Assembly (NCBI GenBank): GCA_019155205.2
Contig: JAHNZQ020000092.1
Location: 1,532,551 to 1,546,988 of the forward strand
DNA length: 14,438 nt
Direction of reading: 5' to 3'
From: Gracilaria vermiculophylla
Taxonomy: Eukaryota > Rhodophyta > Florideophyceae > Gracilariales > Gracilariaceae
Below are positions 8,203 through 14,438 of this stretch, piece by piece. The notes under the pieces were generated by a model, which was not told the origin of the DNA, did not search any database, and saw only the letters and a program-made list of their open reading frames with translations. How positions within the stretch are numbered: position 1 is the first letter of the stretch; the number at the start of each line of letters is the position of its first letter. A program made the position numbers and the translations under genes.

Positions 8203-8577
8203 CTATGTGGAAAGGCGTTTCCGCCCCAGATTGGCGTGGTATCGCCTTAGGAAGTTCTCTGTGATGTGTTTCGGGGGTTCTTCCGTGTCGTCCTTCGAGT
8301 TGTACCCATACCAGCGGACGCGGTATAGTACTCCTGCAGGGGTTTGTCGATGCGAAACGATATGGTCCACCGCGTAGAGGATGTCACCTTCAGGGGTCAG
8401 GATAGCATCGGGAGTCTCCAGTCATGGTTCACCGAGAGCGATGATGCGGTTCCCAGTATCCCGTGGTGTCGTCGCGCCTGAGGTTGTCGGAAGAGGAATT
8501 TCCGCGCGTTGTCCCTGAGGTGGGGTAGCGGGCGTTCCTGAGAGTCTGGGCGTTGGGACTTTCGTTACCCTGTCACG
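8203..8577 (-). pseudogene. Pol C-terminus: linker and chromodomain, frameshifted from integrase
   Basis: The segment is one frame away from the integrase core. After VTKVPTPRLSG comes a Pro/Thr-rich linker with a stop at 8422, then a chromodomain from about 8385 to 8225 with YAVDHIV, LYRVRWYGYNS and a terminal helix ENFLRRYH. It ends at TAG 8203. Chromodomains bind histone H3 tails and direct integration to chromatin in chromoviruses. The aromatic positions Tyr (in LYAV), Trp (in VRWYG) and Tyr (in GYNS) are present. The normally conserved Trp in the DTWEP-type motif is Glu here (DTEEP). A one-base loss near 8575 explains the frame change. Confidence 0.8.
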
Positions 8578-9487
8578 GGAACGACGTCTCTGAGCCCGTT
8601 CACCTCAATGGCGACAGTATCTCTATAGGTGGCCAGGACTTTGTAGGGCCCTGAGGTGGTCGGCGCCAATTTGCGCGTGGCGTCGGGCTGTTCATCGGGG
8701 GTTTCCTCTGGTTTGTCGCGGAAAATCTCGTCACCGTTCTTCAGGTGAAGGCCTTCCATAACCTTTCCGTCGAAGTCCTGTTTGTACCTCCTATGCGAGG
8801 CTTTGAGTCTCCCCTTCGCGAGGGAGAGTGCGTTCTCATATCGCCTTAGGATGGAGCGTTTGGCTTGCCCCGCTGTTGGCGTCTGAGGCCCATCCGCTGG
8901 GTGCGCCGTGGCGCGTGCCGCGATGACGGCACTTGGCGGGATGCGCGAGAGCACCAGATTGAAAGGAGCAGTCCCCGTGGAGCGGTGCACCTGTAGGTTG
9001 TATGCATACGTGAGAGGTCCCACATATGCGTCCCAATCCTTCTTGTGGTCCACGACGTACTGCTCCAGCCTCGAGGCGATGGTTTTGTTGAACCGTTCCG
9101 CCTGTGCGTTTCTCTTGAGCAGATCGGCAGTTGTAAACAACTGTTTCATTCCCACCATTCCGGAGACGACGCTGAAGAGTTTCGCCGCAAACTTGGGGCC
9201 GTTGTCCGTAAGGAGGTACAATGGTATCCCGTAGGGGTAAAGCCAATGCTCCAGAAAGGCGTCGGCAATCACTTCTGCAGTAGTGCTCCGGAGGGGGATG
9301 GCACGCGTGATCTTGGAAAAGCGATACGTCATCACGAGGATAAATCGTTGCTCTCGCTCCGTCTTGGGGAGAGGACCCAAGATGTCTATGTACACAAACT
9401 CCAGCGGTTCTGAAAGGGAGAACAGCATGAGCGGCGTCCGTTGTTTCCGTATACACCCCCTAGCGGCGGCGCAGGAATAACAATCCG
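8565..9487 (-). pseudogene. Integrase: C-x2-C, DD35E core and GPY/F module
   Basis: It inserts the reverse-transcribed DNA into the host genome. The frame opens after a shift near 9488 with DCYSCAAARG (the CC half of the zinc finger). The core follows: first Asp in YIDILGP (codon 9384), second Asp in LLTDNG (codon 9204), Glu in QAERFN (codon 9096) with exactly 35 residues between the last two. Then come STGTAPFNLVLSR and, near the end, the GPY/F module (TTSGPYKVL). All three catalytic residues are present. The usual HPQTNGQ-like loop before the Glu is altered to LLKRNAQ. The frame ends at a stop at 8565 created by the frameshift before the chromodomain. Confidence 0.9.
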
Positions 9488-9975
9488 CACCGTTTGGGAG
9501 GCGTCATTCGCCATGTCTGGCCAATAGAACTCCCTCCGCATGGTGAATTACATCCAAGATCCACCGGGGTGCCCGGCGAGGCGCGGATAATGTGAGAGAT
9601 ACAACATTCTCGCACATATTTTCGTCGGAATCACCTTTTGGAGAGCTCCATACGTGTGGCGCGGCGTACAGGCACGCCGTCTCGGTCGACGTCGAATGAC
9701 GATGTCAAGCTCCCCACAGTGGCGAGGCACTCCTTGCAGTACGCATCCGTACTCTGTTCCTTCAGGAGCTCCGCCACAGTGATTTTGAGAACTTCTTTCT
9801 CCTCCTCAACAATAGCCATCACCTCAGGGAGTCGACTACACTTTCTTCCAGGTTCATAGCACTCCAAACATCCTCCCTCGGATCTTTGTTTCCCGTCGGC
9901 GTCCTGGATAACCACACACGGGATGGTGTCCTCCAAAAGGTATTTTATCTTCTCTATCAGTGGAGATTCGCGAGA
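9488..9975 (-). pseudogene. Pol connection region and integrase zinc-binding His-His half
   Basis: This joins RNase H and the integrase core and is split over two frames. The frame 9631-9960 carries KIKYLLEDTIPCVV and an acidic helix-rich stretch up to VPVRRATRMEL. A second frame, 9500-9640, carries the zinc-binding part LYLSHYPRLAGHPGG, a stop at 9548, and REFYWPDMAND, which is typical of the Ty3/gypsy HHCC domain. At least two frameshifts (near 9640 and 9488) separate it from its neighbours. The protein is not functional. Confidence 0.75.
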
Positions 9976-11325
9976 GCGCGTCCGCTGCCTGGTGTTTAAT
10001 GCCAGGGCGGTTGAGGATGTCAAACTCGACTTCCAGGAAGCGTAACCTCCACCTTTCCAGGCGACCGGAAGCATCCGTCAAGGACAGTATTCACTTCAGT
10101 GGTGCGTGGTCCATCCTCAAGGTGAAGCGCACGCCTTCCAGGTATGGGCGTAAAAGCAAAACCACCCACACGATGGCGAGACATTCGCGCGACGAGGTGG
10201 AATAATTCCGTTCCGTAGAGGTGAGGCTGCGACCCCAATATCCGATGGGTTGAAGTCCACCTTCAGGTTGCTCCTGTAGGTGGGCACAACCGACCTGGTA
10301 TTTGCAGGCGTCAGTGTCCAGCACCATTCGGCCGTGCCGCTTCGGAAGTAGCAAGATTGGTGGCTCTATTAGTCTCCTCTTCAGGGTGTCGAAGGCTTCG
10401 AACTCTTCGTCCGTCAGGAAAGCCAATTGCGTCGGCTGGTCCTCCTCCAAGAGACGATTTAACGGCGCCGCTATACGGGAGGAATTTGGTACAAACCTCC
10501 GGAAGACGTTACAAAACCCAAGGAAGGAGCGGAGCGCCGTCTGGTTTGTGGGAGGGTGAGCTTCCTTGATGGCATCCTGAGTTTTCCTGGAAATATGTAG
10601 GCGGCCCAGAAGCACAACGTGCCCCAGGTAGTCCACCGACGACTTGAAAAAGAAACATTTCTCCAGCTTCAAGGTGAGGCCAGCGTTCTTTAGGAGTTGG
10701 AGCACGTGCTTCACATGAATGAAGTGCTCCTCCACGCTTCGGGAGTATATGATGAAGTCATCGATATACACCAAGGCGTACTGCCACTTCATCTTTGACA
10801 GGATATTGTCCACCGCTCATTGGAACGTAGCGGGTGCATTCTTGACCCCAATTGGCATCGTTTGGAATCTCAAGATCCCGCAGTGCGAGCTAAAAGCTGT
10901 CTAATCCATATCGGAGTCGTCCATCTCAATCTGTCAGTAGCCGCTGTTGGCATCCAGCGTGGAGAAAACGGACGCATCGCCTAGGGAGTCAATAATTTCA
11001 TCCATCCGTGGTGTCGGGTACGAATCGCGTACCGTCACCTCGTTCAGGCGCCTGTAGTCAATACAGAACCGTAGGGAGCCATCCTTCTTTTTGACAAACA
11101 CCACCGGAGAGGCCCATTCGGAATTGGAAGGCTCTATAACGCCCTTCTCCAGCATACGGTGGACCTCATCGCGTTCAAAGTCGCGCGCACGGGGTCCGGC
11201 CCTCCTCGGGAGTTGATGTACCGGTTTCGCATCCGGTGTGAGTTAGATCCTGTGCTTGACCAGGCTGACCTGACCCAGGCGATCAGACCAGATGTTCTGA
11301 AAGGCGGATAGCATCCCCATTATCC
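9960..11325 (-). pseudogene. Reverse transcriptase and RNase H, 5' truncated
   Basis: A single frame from 11325 to about 9960 with stops at 11243, 10934, 10901, 10817 and 10091. RT landmarks: KPVHQLPRRAGP, GVIEPSNSEWASPVV, KKDGSLRFCIDYRRLN, STLDANSGY, TMPIGVKNAPATFQ, the catalytic YIDD (10757-10768), and LGHVV followed by LRSFLGFCN. RNase H landmarks: LDTDACKYQVG, YSTSSRECLAI and the DHAPLK segment, ending in ADALSR. Two of the stops fall where the family has Trp (after SGY and after APLK), so a TGG to TGA change is likely. Upstream of 11325 the frame is cut by the + strand LTR, so protease and gag are missing. Confidence 0.92.
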
Positions 11326-11879
11326 TGTAGTACAGTGACTCCTACGAAAATATGGTGGTTTGGCCTTAAGGTATAATATTCCTAAGGAGGGTTCGTAATT
11401 TATTAGCTGGGCCACGTGGTGCATAATCTTGCCCGGGTGCGCTACAGTATCCTTCAGGTATGGTAGAATTTATTATTTATTTTAGATATTTTATGCAGGT
11501 AATTAGCACAGTAGTGCGATCTGCCGAGGCGTACTCCCGTCTAGATATTTAAGCCGCCGGTTGAGCTCCACCTCTGGGGAAGTAAAGACAAGCACCCTTA
11601 AGTCTTCTTCTACATTTTCCGGTTGGAGTCTTTTGTCCATTCACACAGGTTTCTAAGTCACCAATCCCCAGGACGCATCATTGCAGCGCCTATAGGAGCA
11701 TTGCCCGCCCAGTGAACCTTCCCCTCCGCTTGGTGTTTGCGGATCCCTTTCAGAATTCCCCCGGCTCGCGACAGCGGATACCGGAGACCACCTTTAGGAA
11801 TACGCGCCTTTGGAGTCACTAAAAACCCCTAACGGACGTTGTGCTTTACTACCTTGACGGGAGGGCTGACAGTACCACA
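11326..11879 (+). repeat. LTR copy 4, complete 5' LTR
   Basis: 554 bp, starting TGTAGTACAGTG and ending GACAGTACCACA, with the terminal bases forming an imperfect inverted repeat (TGTRGTAC at both ends). A primer binding site follows after two bases. It begins directly inside the minus-strand RT frame, so it marks the insertion junction. The five bases before it are TATCC, which should reappear after this element's 3' LTR if the junction is an undisturbed insertion. Confidence 0.9.
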
Positions 11880-11881
11880 AC

Positions 11882-11901
11882 TGGTTTCCCGACTTAGAAG
11901 G
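11882..11901 (+). promoter_or_regulatory. Primer binding site
   Basis: It begins TGGTTTCCCGACTTAG, two bases after the LTR end. It would pair with a tRNA 3' end ending in GTCGGGAAACCA. It differs from the initiator-Met site common in Ty3/gypsy elements. I cannot name the tRNA from sequence alone. Confidence 0.65.
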
Positions 11902-12035
11902 TCGCAGTTCCTAAAGGATTCGCACAAGTCGCAGCAGAACAGCGTTTCTAGTTTGCAACGACCAACCCCCAACAATGGAATTCTTCCTTAAGTTAATCCG
12001 GAAGTGGAAGCAAATCACCCCCGACCTACTCCTCT
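11902..12035 (+). other. Untranslated leader before gag
   Basis: The 5' half is shared with the truncated element at 4975-5082, including GTTTGCAACGA and GGAATTCTTCCTTAAG. An ATG at 11975 opens a 60-codon frame overlapping the gag start in another phase. The matching codon in the truncated copy is GTG, so it is probably not a conserved gene. Confidence 0.6.
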
Positions 12036-14438
12036 ATGGACCCCTCAGAACATCCCATGGAAACCCCCCTACAGGATCCTCAGGCGACCGGCTCCGTCGG
12101 TGGGCGCAGCACGCGCAGCGCTCCCCAGGAGATGGCCGCCACTCTAGAGGACCCTGAAAGTCTCCTCCGGAATCCTGGCTCCTCTGTGGAGCGTTTCAGG
12201 AATCGCCTTAGGGGAATGCATGATCGGAGGCACGCGGACGCACCCGCAGCGCCTCTGGAGAACGCCGACTGAGTTTGATGAACCGCACACGGCATTGCAG
12301 CCGCCACTTCAGGAGTTGCAGGGACGGGAATACCCGGAGGCGAACACCCTCTTGGAGTCCCTGGCCCCGCGCCTTACGGATTGGCTGTCACAGGAGCTAG
12401 TCGAAAGAATTCCTGCAGGTATTGAAGCCCACTTCGGAGCGCGCCGCCACGCCCTTGTGGAGGACATCGCATCGGAGAGCGCTCACCGTGCTGTGGATGC
12501 TTTGCTGGATTCGGACCCTTTCCTTGAGGTGATTTCAAATGTTGTTCGTGCAAAGGTTCGCTCCCAAACCGCGCAGTTGCTCCCCGCAGCGATGCTTCAA
12601 AGTTATTCATCCGTACAGGAGAGGTTCCCTCTATGAACACCTAAGCTGATCCCGAGCAGAGCAGGACAGGATACTGCCACCCCTTACGCCAGAGGAGGAA
12701 ACGATACTGCCGTAGGGAAACGGGACCACCTCAGGAATCTAGCTATGCACCGTCTGGACCTGACGCCCCGCGGAGGAGGACAGGATACCGGTCGCGACAA
12801 AGTCCACCTAAGGAGAGAAGGACAGGATACTGCTCGGGTGGATCGCGATATCGGCGGTATCGTCAGCAACCCAGACCACCTTAAGGAAAGAAAAAGAAAG
12901 AAACGGAGGGAGAAAAGACGCAAGCGAGACACCGATTCCGAGGGAAGCTCAGACTCCGAATCCGTAAACAGCTCCAGCTCAGAGGACAGTACACCTCCCA
13001 GGGAGAAGAGCAGAAGGGTCAGGAAGGTCGTCCCAGTTAACGACCTTTTCGCCAAAGTGGTGGATTATGACACCTACAGGTTTAATGATCGCTCCACACT
13101 GTATAACGCGTCGGTCGCTAAACGTTTCACGAAGATGCAGCGCCGTATGGATATTCAAATGAAGAAGCACTCCTTCTCAGGCGAAGACCCCATCTCGGTG
13201 TTGAATCTTCTTACGCGCTTCCGTTCGGCGTATAACACCAATGGTGTCCATGAAGGTGCCGCCGTATGGGGCTTTCAGTTCTATCACACAGAGCAAGCGC
13301 ACTCGCTCGTGCAGCCGCGCCTCACGGGGGAGAGCACCATTGTGGATGATCCTGGAACGGAGATCTTGGCGACGTACCCGGAGGTAGTCAATTTCCTCCT
13401 TAAAAGGTACGCCACGGACGAGGTGATAGCCGTTGTTGACGCTGAGGTCACCTCCTACAGGCAGAATACCGGAATGACCGAGACGGAGTTCTCACAGAAG
13501 CTGTGAACCAAGGCTCTGCGGTGTGGGAATGTGTACTCCGAACGGCGATTGAAGTCGCTTTTTGTCGAGGGACTCCTTCCCTCGATACGTGCAAGGGTGC
13601 GTAATCATTTTACAACGCACCCATAGACCACCTCTACGGAGTTATCACGTTTAGCGGAATCCTACGGGGATACCCACCGTGCCGCTCGCCGCAGTCATGC
13701 TCCACTTTCGGACAAACCGGCCACCTTAAAGAACCGTCGGGCATCCGCCCTGACGTTGGACTCCAGCACCTCGGAGGACGTCGACGAGCTCACGCTCGTA
13801 GGAGAGCAAGAGGCCCTTGCCCTCTCATACGCCTCCTCTCAGGGAGCACCGTCTAGGACGAGGACACCCTCGTCACCCATTTCGTACGCCTCGGCAGGAT
13901 CTTTCAGGAGCGTCAGATTTGCGAATACTCGAGGCTACCCATCGCCTTGCAGGATTTGCTTGTCACGATAGCCCGTACACTGTACGACTTTCACCCCGGC
14001 AATGAGGGCCGCCATCCTACAGGAAAGAGAGAAAAACTTCCAGGACCTGAAGGACACACCAACGGAGAGCGGAAGTTATCGAACTGCGTATCGCGACATC
14101 CGCTCCCCTCAATGAAACTACGGTTATCGTGCTCCACCGGGAGTGCAGCGTGTCCCATTGTCACTGGCGCCCGCAACGCAGGTGCCGGTGTCCCAGCCGG
14201 TTGCACCTCAAGGGAACACGGCGCATCACAATGAACAACCGCAACAGCCGTCCCCGCCTGGAAACCAGCCCCTCTCCAACCAGAACAACCGTCAGAGCCA
14301 CGCGTAGAGGCTCCGCGTGGCTCTCCAACATCGAGCCTCAGCTCCACGGCGGTCGCCTTTAGGAAAGGGGAGAGGCCGTCTGCTCCGTCGACGCAGAATC
14401 GACGGGCCCCCCAATCCCGTTGGACCCATTCGACACCT
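12036..14438 (+). pseudogene. Gag, broken by one frameshift and six stops, continues past the window
   Basis: The retrotransposon structural protein. The first ATG with a long frame is at 12036 (MDPSEHPME). The frame shifts by one near 12270, then a single frame runs to about 14305 with stops at 12634, 13504, 13624, 13969, 14113 and 14305. Parts in order: an Ala/Pro-rich N-terminus with helical segments (LLESLAPRLTDWLSQELVER); a linker with GQDT repeats; a strongly basic block (12883-12927) followed by a Ser/Asp/Glu block (12928-12990); a capsid-like domain (about 13030-13650) with VVDYDTYRFND, FSGEDPISVLNLLTRFRSAY and FLLKRYATDEV; a Ser-rich region; a small Cys cluster (PCRICLSR, 13948) where a zinc knuckle might be, not matching CCHC exactly; and a Pro/Gln/Asn-rich tail. 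Beyond 14305 the frame is uncertain. No protease motif was seen before the window ends. The assignment to gag rests on position after LTR and leader and on capsid-like spacing, not on a diagnostic motif. Confidence 0.75.
12661..12840 (+). repeat. Degenerate GQDT / HLR repeats in the gag linker
   Basis: The DNA motif AGGACAGGATACTGC recurs at 12663 and 12819, with diverged forms near 12697 and 12776. It encodes G-[QN]-D-T-[AG] four times. A second motif, CCACCT followed by [CT]AAGGA-like bases, alternates with it at about 12726, 12804 and 12877, giving HLRN, HLRR and HLKE. Spacing is irregular, so this is an eroded tandem repeat. Its role is unknown. Confidence 0.55.

Larger units (their letters stand above)
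6159..11325 (-). mobile_element. Ty3/gypsy chromovirus, 5' truncated, with 3' LTR
   Basis: Read on the - strand: RT from 11325, RNase H, zinc-binding region, integrase core, GPY/F module and chromodomain ending at 8203, polypurine tract, a 1.5-kb segment with an antisense frame, a second polypurine tract, then the 3' LTR (6678 down to 6159). Gag and protease are absent. They would lie beyond the + strand LTR that starts at 11326 in the middle of the RT region. The RT-RNase H-integrase order with a C-terminal chromodomain defines the chromovirus branch of Ty3/gypsy (Metaviridae). Several frameshifts and stops show it is dead. Confidence 0.85.
11326..14438 (+). mobile_element. Ty3/gypsy element of the same LTR family, right end outside the window
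   Basis: LTR, primer binding site, about 130-bp leader and gag are collinear on the + strand. Its LTR is clearly the same family as that of the minus-strand chromovirus, so its missing pol should resemble that pol. It appears to have inserted into the older minus-strand copy. Gag is broken by stops, so this copy is also dead. Confidence 0.85.

Noticed and set aside
8836..9456. Long open frames overlapping integrase on both strands
   Set aside because: They are alternative phases of high-GC integrase sequence. The DD35E frame explains the region.
11975..12157. 60-codon frame starting in the leader
   Set aside because: It overlaps gag in another phase, and the start codon is not kept in the truncated copy, so it is more likely leader sequence than a gene.
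798..13626. Reassigned stop codons (for example UGA as Trp)
   Set aside because: TGA falls at conserved Trp sites in RT, but all three stop codons occur in frame, also at non-Trp sites, and real frameshifts are present. Pseudogene decay is simpler.
1..14438. tRNA genes, rRNA, CRISPR arrays, bacterial operons or defence systems
   Set aside because: No T-arm consensus, array or prokaryotic gene arrangement was seen. All recognisable coding is eukaryotic transposon-derived.

Overview
The window is a graveyard of eukaryotic transposable elements. I see no intact host gene, no rRNA or tRNA, no CRISPR array and nothing prokaryotic. Four element families can be read: (1) a Ty3/gypsy chromovirus-type LTR retrotransposon present as at least four insertions or fragments with the same LTR (three on +, one on -); (2) a decayed hAT-superfamily transposase; (3) a decayed Tc1-like DD34E transposase; (4) AT-rich stretches with only faint coding traces. 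The host is eukaryotic. Oomycete-, alga- or fungus-like lineages all fit this mix, and I cannot choose between them from the sequence.

Layout. 1-488: 3' part of a + strand LTR (copy 1). 489-2393: hAT transposase pseudogene, one reading frame broken only by stop codons. 2394-3028: no recognisable gene. 3029-4392: Tc1-like element with probable imperfect terminal inverted repeats. 4405-5082: second + strand LTR (copy 2) followed by primer binding site and untranslated leader, then lost. 5083-6158: AT-rich, unassigned. 6159-11325: a - strand chromovirus missing its 5' end. Reading on the - strand it has RT, RNase H, integrase, GPY/F module and chromodomain (11325 down to 8203), a polypurine tract, about 1.5 kb holding a proline-rich reading frame on the opposite (+) strand, a second polypurine tract, and the LTR (copy 3). 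11326-14438: a + strand element of the same LTR family (copy 4: LTR, primer binding site, leader, gag) that appears to have inserted into the pol gene of the - strand element and runs off the right edge.

Together the + strand gag and - strand pol give most of one element family: LTR, primer binding site, leader, gag (repeat linker, basic and acidic low-complexity block, capsid-like domain), RT-RNase H-integrase-chromodomain, polypurine tract, antisense reading frame, polypurine tract, LTR. The protease is not visible. Every copy is mutated, so none looks able to move by itself.

The most unusual point is the antisense reading frame between pol and the 3' LTR, bracketed by a duplicated polypurine tract. 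Antisense frames in this position are known from Tat/Grande-type plant Ty3/gypsy elements; finding one in a chromodomain element would be worth checking.
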